Positions 43,516-52,512 of a DNA stretch of 64,000 nucleotides are shown here, piece after piece; the stretch's first letter is position 1; every line of letters starts with the position of its first letter. Position numbers and translations under genes: made by a program. The notes under the pieces were generated by a model. The model ran no database searches, had not been told where the DNA came from, and worked only from the letters and a program-made list of their open reading frames with translations. The DNA lies in contig CALGIG010000054.1 of assembly GCA_937915865.1 (NCBI GenBank), forward strand, positions 1 through 64,000, read 5' to 3'. The stretch is from an uncultured Prolixibacteraceae bacterium (GTDB taxonomy: Bacteria; Bacteroidota; Bacteroidia; Bacteroidales; Prolixibacteraceae).

Positions 43516-44301
43516 TTATAGATTCAGGATTTCCGAAATTTCATCAATCAATTCGGTAATGTTGCTCCCTTTGGATAATTGCTTATCCGGTGGAAACAGC
43601 GTGGAGCGAAAGGGGCGTTGTCCGGCACGGAGGAGCTCCTTTCGGTAACGCTTGGTGTCAGGGATGCGGGTCTGTAAAAGGGATAACCCCAGACTGGTGA
43701 TACCTTTGGAGTAGATGGTGTACAAAGCTGTCTTTTCCCTTTGGTCAACAAGGTTCCAGAACAGGTGCAACTGCTTTTGCGGGTTTGTCTTAATCATTTC
43801 ACTGACAGCTTTTGCAAAATTAAGGCTGCTTTCCAGTACAACCCGGTCAGCGCTTATCGGGATAAAAAATACATCCATTTCAGAAAGCAATTTGTACATT
43901 CCCGACGTGTTGACCGTCCCCGGAATATCAAACAGAACCAGATCAACAGGATTGTGCGCCTGACTTAGAAATTCTTCAACGATCCCCGGCGCTGATTCGG
44001 CAGAAGCTTTCAGAATGGGGTAGGCCTTTTTATCCAGCCTGGAGAATTGCTCGTAGGCAAGAGCTTTTAACTGTCCGTCTTTTGAAACGGTTTCCACTTC
44101 CCGTTCACGCATCTGAAAAATACTGTGCTGCGGGTAATCGCAATCGACCACCAGGACGTTTAGATTCTTCTCGTAATGCAGATAACTTGCCGTCAATACG
44201 GTAAACGTCGTTTTGCCCACACCGCCTTTCTGGGTAGCGTAAGCCATAAATAAAGGTTTGTTCGTTTGTGTTTCCATTTTTTTTGATGTTTGTGTTTTCA
44301 A
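43516..44301 (-). CDS. traA: ParA-family ATPase TraA
   Basis: A 261-aa MinD/ParA ATPase. Walker A is YATQKGGVGKTTF (about 21-33), with VLVVDCDYPQHSIF and VLFDIPGTVNTSG as switch motifs. ATGs at 44301 and 44277 are both possible. In conjugative transposons TraA is thought to support partition or relaxosome positioning. It heads the traA-B-D operon, divergent from mobA, with the oriT-like region between. Confidence 0.85.
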   Translation of the reverse strand: MKTQTSKKMETQTNKPLFMAYATQKGGVGKTTFTVLTASYLHYEKNLNVLVVDCDYPQHSIFQMREREVETVSKDGQLKALAYEQFSRLDKKAYPILKASAESAPGIVEEFLSQAHNPVDLVLFDIPGTVNTSGMYKLLSEMDVFFIPISADRVVLESSLNFAKAVSEMIKTNPQKQLHLFWNLVDQREKTALYTIYSKGITSLGLSLLQTRIPDTKRYRKELLRAGQRPFRSTLFPPDKQLSKGSNITELIDEISEILNL

Positions 44302-44991
44302 TCATATAATTCAATGTGTACCTGTGTTTTTACTCCCAGATGCAATCAAATAAGTAAGTAATTATCAATTCATTTCCATTTTTAACTGAGCATTTGCTTG
44401 TTCAGATGTCTGTTTATTTCTTCAATCCTGCATTTACCTGTTTGCATATCCCATTATTTGCCTTGAGGTGTCGTTGTCCAAATATTCAAGTACCTGGAGT
44501 CACGCCCGGATATTTATAGGAATTGGTCTATGCTTTCCTGCGCACGCAAGTGCCTATTTTTGTATTTCTGCAATTAAACAAACATGTATTTGGACAATTA
44601 CCCACTTGCGCATTTGCCTATTTGTGAACTTCATCGATCGTTCAGCTTTTTGCGTGTTTGTGCAGTTACTCAAACAAATACTCAGGCAAACAAAGCCAAA
44701 AGAAACGGATACCGAAAGAACAATGGTCAACCTGTCCTCACTTGTCCGCATTTGTCTCTTTCCCACTATTTTAAGCTGACCTACTTTTGTTTTCGTGAAT
44801 CGAAAGTGCAAACACATTGAACTTTTCAGGGATTTACTAACCGAACGGTAGTGAAGGAATATTTGCAACGGCAAATAGCAAGGTGTGTTTTGAGCCTCCC
44901 GAAATACTTTCGGAGGCTCAAAACGACCGCCCCTGAAAGGACGGTGTTTTGCTCCGAAGTCGCTAAAATTAAACAGTAAAGAGAATGCACA
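44302..44991. other. oriT-like region between traA and mobA
   Basis: A 690-bp noncoding stretch in the usual place for oriT of CTnDOT-like elements. It holds the strong hairpin at 44887-44924 close to mobA. Degenerate words of the type CATTTGCCTATTTG occur at 44391, 44431, 44611 and 44749, with the first two exactly 40 bp apart. They may be binding sites for MobA or integration factors. No gene was found; the ORFs in it are overlapping and without motifs. The nick site cannot be placed by eye. Confidence 0.5.
44887..44924. promoter_or_regulatory. Strong hairpin upstream of mobA
   Basis: GTTTTGAGCCTCCCGAAA (44887-44904) pairs with TTTCGGAGGCTCAAAAC (44908-44924), leaving one bulged C and a 3-base loop. 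A smaller ACCG/CGGT stem follows at about 44925-44944. Single-stranded hairpins of this kind are expected at oriT for relaxase recognition; the role is inferred. Confidence 0.5.
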
Positions 44992-45411
44992 ATGTTGATA
45001 AAAAATACAAGGGGGGGGAGAAGGCCAAAGCCTAACCCGGTGGTAGCAAACTACACCGTCCGGTTCAATGCGGAGGATCATGCCCGCTTTTTGGCCTTAT
45101 TTGAACGGTCGGGAATGAAAACCAAAGCCCATTTTATTGCAGCCCGCGTTTTTGACGAAACCTTCAAGGTAGTCCATATCAATAAAGCGGAGCATGATTA
45201 TTACAGCAAACTGAGCACGCTGTACAGCCAGTTTCGGGCCATCGGGCTCAACTATAACCAGGTGGTCAAAGCCCTCAATACGCATTTCACTGAGAAAAAG
45301 GCGCTGGCGGCGCTTTACAAACTTGAAAAACAGACCATTGAATTAATTCACCTGAACAGGCAAATTGTCGAACTCACCCGCAAATACGAACAGCAATGGT
45401 TGCAAAAATAA
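44992..45411 (+). CDS. mobA: Mobilisation protein MobA (relaxosome accessory)
   Basis: A 139-aa basic protein. The N-terminal NYTVRFNAEDHARFLALFERSG and AHFIAARVF form a ribbon-helix-helix-like DNA-binding part, followed by QFRAIGLNYNQVVKALNTHF, conserved in relaxosome accessory proteins of this type. It would bind oriT and load the relaxase MobB, whose gene it overlaps by 16 nt. Codons 7-9 contain eight consecutive G bases (45011-45018), a possible slippage site. Confidence 0.8.
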   Translation: MLIKNTRGGRRPKPNPVVANYTVRFNAEDHARFLALFERSGMKTKAHFIAARVFDETFKVVHINKAEHDYYSKLSTLYSQFRAIGLNYNQVVKALNTHFTEKKALAALYKLEKQTIELIHLNRQIVELTRKYEQQWLQK

Positions 45412-46604
45412 ATATCGGCAGCTCTCTTTTTGGGGCTTTGTCCTACAACCAGCAGAAAATTAATTCTGGAGAAGGAAAAATACTTTGTTCCAACAAGGTG
45501 CTTTGGCCAACCGATGCGTCCCTGGCCCTGGCGTTTTGCATGAGAAGTTTTGAGAACCATTTGCCCAAAGACGTTAAAACCGAAAAGCCTGTTATCCATA
45601 TTTCGTTGAACCCGCACCCGGAAGATATCCTCAATGATGAACAGCTTTCTGCTATTGCGATGGAATATCTGAAAAAAATGGGCTACGCTAACCAGCCTTT
45701 TGTGGTTTACAAACATGAAGATATTGACCGCGATCACATCCACATCGTGTCGCTCAGGGTGGACGAATACGGTAAAAAAATCAATGATAAATTCGAGTTC
45801 AGGCGGAGCAAGGAAATCACTCGTGGATTGGAACAAAAATACGGGTTACAAGCCGCTGATAAGCAAAGCCGTTCCCAAGCGCCGGTACTTCCTAAAGTTG
45901 ATTACCAAAAAGGAAATTTAAAAAAGCAAATTGCCAACCTAACCAAAAGGCTGACCGACTCTTACCGTTTTCAAAGTATCGGTGAATACAAAACACTACT
46001 GTCGCTTTATAACATCGGAATGGAAGAAGTTAAAGGCGAATTTGATGGCAAGGCCTATCACGGCATTGTTTACTTCGCGCTGGATAAAAAAGAACGAAAA
46101 CAGGGACAACCCATCAAGGCATCGCTTGTTGGCGCTCATGCAGGTGCCGAAGCTTTGAAGAAGCGTTGCAGTTACAACACTCAATTCCTCAAAAAGAACA
46201 ACCTTACAGAAGCTACCCGGTCAACGATCAAGTCAGCTCTGGAAACATCGAAAAACAGGGACCAGTTTATCCGGCAACTTCAAAAACAAGGCATTGATGT
46301 GGTTTTTAGGGAAAACAAAGACGACCGCATCTATGGTGTTACTTTTGTCGACCACAACCAGCATACCGCCCTTAACGGCTCCCGGTACGGAAAGGAATTT
46401 TCAGCCAATGCCTTCAACGAGAGATTCGGATCAAAGGATACTTCGCAAACTGTTGCTGAAATAAATACTGAAGACCATTACACCAAATATGAAGACTTCT
46501 CCGACGGTCTGTTTTCATTCCTTGACTTTGACAGACAGGGAGAAAATTACGAAGAAGAAGCTTTTATCCGCAGGATGAAACGAAAACGAAAATCAAAAAA
46601 CTGA
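45396..46604 (+). CDS. mobB: Relaxase MobB (MOBP-type)
   Basis: A 402-aa relaxase. The probable catalytic Tyr is in FGALSYNQQKI (about residue 14), and the metal-binding box KHEDIDRDHIHIVSLRVDE (about 105-123) supplies the H-x-H-x-H-like set. The C-terminal domain is helical and basic. It nicks oriT and leads the strand into the channel. It is a normal size for the CTn MobB/BfmB type and lies between mobA and mobC. Confidence 0.9.
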   Translation: MVAKINIGSSLFGALSYNQQKINSGEGKILCSNKVLWPTDASLALAFCMRSFENHLPKDVKTEKPVIHISLNPHPEDILNDEQLSAIAMEYLKKMGYANQPFVVYKHEDIDRDHIHIVSLRVDEYGKKINDKFEFRRSKEITRGLEQKYGLQAADKQSRSQAPVLPKVDYQKGNLKKQIANLTKRLTDSYRFQSIGEYKTLLSLYNIGMEEVKGEFDGKAYHGIVYFALDKKERKQGQPIKASLVGAHAGAEALKKRCSYNTQFLKKNNLTEATRSTIKSALETSKNRDQFIRQLQKQGIDVVFRENKDDRIYGVTFVDHNQHTALNGSRYGKEFSANAFNERFGSKDTSQTVAEINTEDHYTKYEDFSDGLFSFLDFDRQGENYEEEAFIRRMKRKRKSKN

Positions 46605-46605
46605 T

Positions 46606-48618
46606 ATGGCACAGGAAGACGATTTAAGGGCATTGGGTAAAATCATCGATTTTATGCGGGCCGTCAGCATACTGCTGGTGATTATCCACGTTTACTGGTA
46701 CTGCTACGAAATGATATCCGGCCAAAACCTGAACATGGATATTGTGGATAAAATACTGCTAAATTTTCAGCGATCAACCGGACTGTTCTCGTCAATGCTT
46801 TACACCAAGCTTTTTGCCACCGTTCTGCTTGCGTTATCCTGCCTCGGTACAAAGGGAGTGAAGGCAGAAAAAATCACCTGGACAAAAATAAACGTTTGCC
46901 TTGGGTTTGGGGCAAGCTTGTTTTATCTGAACTGGTGGATACTGGAGCTGCCTTTGCCGGTTACTAGCAAGTCGATACTTTATATCCTGAGTATTTCTGC
47001 CGGGTTTATCCTGATGCTGGTTGCCGGGACATGGATAAGCCGTTTGCTAAAAAACAACCTGATGGATGACGTGTTCAACATCGAAAACGAATCGTTTATG
47101 CAGGAACAGCAACTGATGGAAAATGAATATTCGGTTAACCTGCCAACCCTGTTTGTTTACAAAGGGAAAAAGCACAAAGGCTGGATTAATGTAGTCAATC
47201 CGTTTCGGGCTTCCATCGTGCTGGGTACTCCCGGTAGCGGAAAATCCTACGCCGTGGTCAACAACTTCATCAAGCAGCAGATTGAAAAGGGGTTTGCCAT
47301 GTATATCTACGATTACAAATTCCCGGACCTCAGTGAGATTGCCTACAATCATTTATTAACCCATCTGGCTGGTTATCAGGTTAAACCTAAATATTACGTG
47401 ATTAATTTTGACAACCCCCGTAAAAGCCACCGTTGCAATCCGATCAACCCGGCATTTATGACCGACATATCGGATGCCTACGAAAGCGCTTATACCATTA
47501 TGCTGAACCTGAATCGCACCTGGATTCAAAAACAAGGTGATTTTTTTGTCGAATCGCCCATTATCCTTTTGGCAGCCATCATCTGGTTTCTGAAAATTTA
47601 TGAAAACGGGAAATACTGCACTTTTCCTCATGCCATTGAGTTCCTGAATAAAAAGTATGCTGATACGTTTACCATCCTTACTTCTTACCCGGAACTGGAA
47701 AACTATTTGTCGCCTTTTATGGATGCCTGGGAAGGTGGGGCACAGGACCAGTTGCAGGGGCAGATTGCCAGCGCCAAAATTCCGCTTTCAAGGATGATCT
47801 CGCCGCAATTATATTGGGTCATGACGGGCGATGATTTTACCCTCGATATTAATAATCCAAAAGAACCGAAGATACTTTGCGTGGGCAATAACCCCGACCG
47901 GCAAAATATATACAGCGCCGCGCTGGGACTTTACAATTCGCGGATCGTAAAACTGATCAACAAGAAGCACCAGTTGAAAAGCTCCGTGATTATTGATGAG
48001 CTTCCGACCATTTATTTCCGGGGACTGGACAACCTGATTGCCACGGCACGAAGTAACAAGGTAGCCGTTTGCCTGGGGTTTCAGGATTACAGCCAGTTAA
48101 CCCGCGACTATGGCGATAAGGAAAGTAAGGTCATCCAGAACACTGTCGGCAACATCTTTTCGGGGCAGGTGGTTGGCGACACTGCCAGGTTGCTTTCCGA
48201 ACGTTTCGGAAAAATCCTGCAAAAACGCCAGTCTATGACCATCAGCCGGCAGGACAAGACGACATCTATCAATACCCAACTGGACAGCATTATCCCGGCA
48301 TCCAAAATCAGTAACCTCACCCAAGGGGTGTTTGTCGGTGCCGTTTCTGACAACTTTGACGAGCGCATTGAGCAAAAGATTTTTCATGCGGAGATTGTGG
48401 TTGACAACGAGCGGGTAAAACAGGAAATGGACGGATACAAACCAATTCCAACTATCGTCGATTTTACTGATGGAACCGGATTTGATACGCTGGAACAGGA
48501 AATACAATCCAATTACAAACGAGTTAAACTGGAAGTCGTGGAAATCGTGGAAAGGGAGATGCAGCGCATTCAAAATGATCCGGACCTGGCTCATTTAGTG
48601 AAAAAAAGAAAAACTTAA
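46606..48618 (+). CDS. mobC: Coupling protein MobC (TraG/VirD4-type)
   Basis: A 670-aa type IV coupling protein. N-terminal membrane helices (about 15-40, 65-85, 100-145) anchor it. The ATPase has Walker A LGTPGSGKSYAVVN (about 206-219) and Walker B SVIIDELPTIYFRG (about 461-474), followed by LGFQDYSQL and NIFSGQVVG. It connects the relaxosome to the secretion channel. It follows mobB by one base and ends at the convergent AlbA_2/GHKL cargo pair. Confidence 0.9.
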   Translation: MAQEDDLRALGKIIDFMRAVSILLVIIHVYWYCYEMISGQNLNMDIVDKILLNFQRSTGLFSSMLYTKLFATVLLALSCLGTKGVKAEKITWTKINVCLGFGASLFYLNWWILELPLPVTSKSILYILSISAGFILMLVAGTWISRLLKNNLMDDVFNIENESFMQEQQLMENEYSVNLPTLFVYKGKKHKGWINVVNPFRASIVLGTPGSGKSYAVVNNFIKQQIEKGFAMYIYDYKFPDLSEIAYNHLLTHLAGYQVKPKYYVINFDNPRKSHRCNPINPAFMTDISDAYESAYTIMLNLNRTWIQKQGDFFVESPIILLAAIIWFLKIYENGKYCTFPHAIEFLNKKYADTFTILTSYPELENYLSPFMDAWEGGAQDQLQGQIASAKIPLSRMISPQLYWVMTGDDFTLDINNPKEPKILCVGNNPDRQNIYSAALGLYNSRIVKLINKKHQLKSSVIIDELPTIYFRGLDNLIATARSNKVAVCLGFQDYSQLTRDYGDKESKVIQNTVGNIFSGQVVGDTARLLSERFGKILQKRQSMTISRQDKTTSINTQLDSIIPASKISNLTQGVFVGAVSDNFDERIEQKIFHAEIVVDNERVKQEMDGYKPIPTIVDFTDGTGFDTLEQEIQSNYKRVKLEVVEIVEREMQRIQNDPDLAHLVKKRKT

Positions 48619-48653
48619 AGTCTAATAGCATTGCAGAATCATAAATACACTGA

Positions 48654-49739
48654 TTATTCCATTGTACCCAAATCATAAATATCGATAGCCTTTTTATCAA
48701 TCGACACAACACAATTCACCAGGTAAGTTAAATGATCTACCATCTCAGAAATTGAGAGCTTATGTTCCTCGTTAATGTTAAAAGTTCCGGAATGGAATTT
48801 TAAGAATTTTTCATCCACGATACCATTTCGATGTGCATAAAGATGACGAATTTGCAAAATGCCTTCAATTTTTTCCTGGGCTTCTTTATCAAAAACCTGG
48901 AGCTTTTCAATCTGCTTATTTTCAGACAAGAATCCTTTTACACTTCCGCGCTGTAATTTGCCCAGTTTCTTTTTAGACCAGTACACTACAAATTCCTGCA
49001 TGTCAGCACAATCTAATACTTCTTTAATCGTAACCTCTTGATTCGATTTCAACGATTCCGGCTTTGCAAGATAGATTTCGTATAGCAAATCGGATAAATA
49101 GGTCTCAAAATTATCGGCACAAGATGAGTATAATATTCTTGTTAAAATTTTTCCTTCCTGGATTGGAGTTGGAGTTTGGGCTGATGTCGGGTAAAGAATA
49201 TTGGCAAGACTGGCCGCAATATTTACAATGCTTTGATAATGGCTAATGAAATTAGCCTTAGCTGCTGTCCCATTGTTTAAATTTAATTCCAGTTTCTTTT
49301 CTAATTCTGACAATTCCGCAAGTTTGCCTGAGCTTGCGTTTGTCAGAACAGGATTCGTCAAATGGGATAAGGATCCTTTCCTTATGTAAATTTTCCCTTC
49401 TACAGAAATGGGGACTGGGGATTTATCAACTTTAATCACATAGAGCCTCCGCCCGTCATAAATAACATTCTCGTATCTGACAATCGGTTTAGGCGAAAGC
49501 AAATCGATTGCTTTATGGGTGACACTAGTTGCATGAAAATCTTCACTAAGTCCATTAATTATAACTCCTGAAGAAGATTCCTTTACTCCAAGAATAATAT
49601 ATCCGCCATTCGTATTGGCAAATGCCGACATAACCTGTGCAATATTTCTTGCAGGCGGCAATACTGGTTTATATTCCAGATTTTCATTTTCGGGTTGCCC
49701 TATTAAGTCTTGTATTTCTGAACTGATGCTCATATTCAA
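48654..49739 (-). CDS. AlbA_2 (Schlafen-type) domain protein, 361 aa
   Basis: An N-terminal AlbA_2/Schlafen-like domain (about 5-130): NENLEYKPVLP, AFANTNGGYIILGVKESSSG and IYIRKGSLSHLTN. This is the fold of nucleic-acid binding/cleaving Slfn-type proteins and AlbA_2 regulators. The C-terminal half (about 150-361) is helical and unassigned. Its ATG overlaps the GHKL gene's stop by 4 nt, so the two are coupled. It is inserted between mobC and the DUF4099 gene and is AT-rich compared with both. It may be the effector of a GHKL-gated defence pair. Confidence 0.75.
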   Translation of the reverse strand: MNMSISSEIQDLIGQPENENLEYKPVLPPARNIAQVMSAFANTNGGYIILGVKESSSGVIINGLSEDFHATSVTHKAIDLLSPKPIVRYENVIYDGRRLYVIKVDKSPVPISVEGKIYIRKGSLSHLTNPVLTNASSGKLAELSELEKKLELNLNNGTAAKANFISHYQSIVNIAASLANILYPTSAQTPTPIQEGKILTRILYSSCADNFETYLSDLLYEIYLAKPESLKSNQEVTIKEVLDCADMQEFVVYWSKKKLGKLQRGSVKGFLSENKQIEKLQVFDKEAQEKIEGILQIRHLYAHRNGIVDEKFLKFHSGTFNINEEHKLSISEMVDHLTYLVNCVVSIDKKAIDIYDLGTME

Positions 49740-52270
49740 ACTGGAAATTTTACAATGTTTGCGCTTCTTAAAATATGTCCTAAAGAAATCATCCTGGGCT
49801 CAATACCATCATCTATCCATAATTCTGATGGTTCATAGTCCAGAATATCTAACTCCGACCCATAATATATAATGACCTCACTGTTGTATGCTGGTCTGGC
49901 AACAATAGATATCTCTCTCCCTTCTTTAAGGACTCCGGCTAATATGGTGGGTGCAGTTGTCGTATCTAAATTTGTCAAATCGTATTCCTTTGGTCTTGCG
50001 GTTAAAGCACTGATAATGTTTTTCTTTGCCTTGTCGATCAGGCCTTGTACATAAACAAACATATCAGTAGAGGGTGTTGATTCATGAGAAAAGAGAACAG
50101 CCAGATTCTTATCTTTTATTGCTTCTTTCCATTTCTCAATCGAAGTGATACCCATACTTTGGAGAATGCCTTCTGTTACAGGAAGAAGACTGTTACTATT
50201 TCGTTGCCCTTTATTGAGTAATTCTTTAATTTGACTTAGGTCTTTTACATCATATTCTTTCAGTAAATCATCGAATTGCTCCGCTTTCTGAATATTTCCA
50301 AGAATCTCATCATCATCATATAGTAGATGTTTCTGACGAAATAGCGAAGGGAACAGCGTTTTAGATTTTTCCGGATACTCTTTAAAATAAATCAATAATT
50401 TTTTAAACGGACTTCTATATTCTTTTGCCACCTCTCGATCGTTTACTTTTGCTGAAACTTCTGTACTGATCTCTTTTGCTATATATTTAATGTCCAGTAC
50501 TCTTTCTTCCCCCAGATCAAAATCGTTCTCTTCATCTAACAACCGAGATTTAATATCTTGGCCTAATTCAGTAAGGATCACTTTAAGGGCATCGTCAATA
50601 TCTCCTTTGTCTTTCCAAAGACTGTTCTTTTTTACCAGGTCTCCATGTTGATTTGGGAAAATAGCCTTGTTATTAATAATAAGATCATACTCTTTATCCT
50701 CGCTTTCTATAAATTGATAATATTTTCCCAGCCATTCATTCGGTGGACTACCTTTTAAAGCCTCTGATAAATTGCTCATTGTTCCTCTATTTTCGATAAA
50801 AGAAGCCAATTGATTGGAAGTCAGTTCGCCACACTCGCTCCATGTTAGCTTATTCCATAATTCGACGTCCGATTCTTTGGGTAAGCAATGTGGAAACCAT
50901 TGACTACATAACTCCCACAACTTGCTTCTATTTTTAGGATTTGTCGAACTGGGAAACCAAATATATTTTTTCCCCTCCTTGTTGAGAATAGGTCTCAATT
51001 CATCATCCGCTGTTCTTACGATGTCAACCTGAAGTAATCTTGTTCGAATTGGAACTAGAACATTCTTCTTATACCAACTTTCATCAATCCAGTCAGGACA
51101 ATTATTAAAGGGTCTTATTTGAGCCAATAGATGCAAATTTCCCCAGTTATTGCCGGATGCATATTCCAATAATTCGTAATAGAGCTCAACCGCCTCCTTA
51201 ATAAATTCTTTATTGCTGTCAGATAATGGATTTGGCCTTTGAGATGTTGTCAAAAAAATTCCATCCCTTGGATCAGTCGGATTAAAATTTGGATTATTTA
51301 TGATTGCAGGGAAGTTAAATATTTCTGTTCCTATTAAAGGGAAATCGCAAAATAATTTGGGTACGTGCTGGTCTATTGGAAGAATTGTCACTTTGCTATT
51401 TTCGATTTCTATAGGAACTGAAATGCTGGTCAGGTTCTTTGACATAAGCGCAAAAGACAATGACTTTAACGTACCACTTTCTTTTACTTTTATATCAATG
51501 GTTCTAACACCTTTATCCGGAGAAAGCTCGTTATATTCTTCCGCGTTTCGAAAAATCGTATCAATGTGCTTCAGTCTTACATTATTTAACTCCTCAACAA
51601 AAACAAAGGTATAGGGAAGACATCTGATTAAGTCTTCAATTCCTCGTTCTGCTACAGCAAGACCTACTTCATCTGTCAACAAATAATTGAATGTCGTATT
51701 AAATTCTCCTTCAACATAGCCTCTATAAACAGGCCGATCATCAAGATTTTGAACTGATTCCTTGGATTTTTGAACTGAATCCGTAATCTCATGTAATTCA
51801 AATCCACTTCGGTCAAGTTCCATCTCAAATTGTCTGTAATCCAGTTCCGGTTCCTTGGCGACACCTCTAACCAGCACTTTTTCAGAAAGTAGGTGTGTGG
51901 TAAGAAAACCTGTGCCAAATTTCCCGGTATTTTTCGGTTTGCCATTTTCGTTTTTTTCTCTGTCTTTTGAAGAAATCTGCTCTATCAAAAAACGAATATT
52001 GTCAGCAGTAAAAGGTTTCCCAGAATGTTGAAATGACAAATACGAATTATCGTCATTTCGATGATAGTCAAGAACTATTCTAATTCCATCATTTTGATGT
52101 ACGTCTTTTGCATTTTGAATTAACTCCCACACCCATCTTCTGGGGGCAATGGATGAGTTTTCAACTAAAGATCGCAAATTGGTCATCTCCCGGAGAATCT
52201 TCGTGGCAATGTTTTGATAATGAGCCCTATTCTCAGAAGCTTCAAATTTTTCTTTATAGGTCGTTGGCAT
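49736..52270 (-). CDS. GHKL (Hsp90/sacsin-like) ATPase, 844 aa
   Basis: An N-terminal Bergerat-fold ATPase of the sacsin type. The N-box is WELIQNAKDV (48-57) with the essential Glu/Asn, followed by LSFQHSGKPFT (78-88), where the usual D-x-G becomes H-x-G, and the glycine lid TGKFGTGFLT (115-124). The remaining roughly 600 residues have no recognised domain and may be the sensor. GHKL ATPases occur in several defence systems, for example Lamassu-like and BREX-associated groups and Zorya-like islands. It is first in the operon with AlbA_2. Confidence 0.75.
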   Translation of the reverse strand: MPTTYKEKFEASENRAHYQNIATKILREMTNLRSLVENSSIAPRRWVWELIQNAKDVHQNDGIRIVLDYHRNDDNSYLSFQHSGKPFTADNIRFLIEQISSKDREKNENGKPKNTGKFGTGFLTTHLLSEKVLVRGVAKEPELDYRQFEMELDRSGFELHEITDSVQKSKESVQNLDDRPVYRGYVEGEFNTTFNYLLTDEVGLAVAERGIEDLIRCLPYTFVFVEELNNVRLKHIDTIFRNAEEYNELSPDKGVRTIDIKVKESGTLKSLSFALMSKNLTSISVPIEIENSKVTILPIDQHVPKLFCDFPLIGTEIFNFPAIINNPNFNPTDPRDGIFLTTSQRPNPLSDSNKEFIKEAVELYYELLEYASGNNWGNLHLLAQIRPFNNCPDWIDESWYKKNVLVPIRTRLLQVDIVRTADDELRPILNKEGKKYIWFPSSTNPKNRSKLWELCSQWFPHCLPKESDVELWNKLTWSECGELTSNQLASFIENRGTMSNLSEALKGSPPNEWLGKYYQFIESEDKEYDLIINNKAIFPNQHGDLVKKNSLWKDKGDIDDALKVILTELGQDIKSRLLDEENDFDLGEERVLDIKYIAKEISTEVSAKVNDREVAKEYRSPFKKLLIYFKEYPEKSKTLFPSLFRQKHLLYDDDEILGNIQKAEQFDDLLKEYDVKDLSQIKELLNKGQRNSNSLLPVTEGILQSMGITSIEKWKEAIKDKNLAVLFSHESTPSTDMFVYVQGLIDKAKKNIISALTARPKEYDLTNLDTTTAPTILAGVLKEGREISIVARPAYNSEVIIYYGSELDILDYEPSELWIDDGIEPRMISLGHILRSANIVKFPV

Positions 52271-52512
52271 TCTCTTTTGTCTTATAGAATTCTAAATCAA
52301 CACAAGGTATTAGATATTCAGTCTAATTAACCCAAATAATAGAAAAATATATTATAAAATAAGTTTTTACAAGAATCCGTATGTTCAGGCTTATTATAAA
52401 TACCACTCCAAAGGACAAACCCTACCACATCCCGGACAAGTACAGCAGCCATTAAATGACCAATATGTCAATGCCTTAACTTCGATCCATATCAATTTCA
52501 AATGAATAAATT

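Noticed and set aside
44554..45081. 175-codon minus-strand ORF over the oriT-like region
   Set aside because: It overlaps mobA, has an unusual Cys/Phe/Leu-rich translation without domains, and covers the hairpin; treated as a chance ORF.
52381..52455. 24-codon ORF upstream of the DUF4099 gene
   Set aside because: Too short and without a recognisable family; may be a fragment left by cargo insertion, but this cannot be shown.
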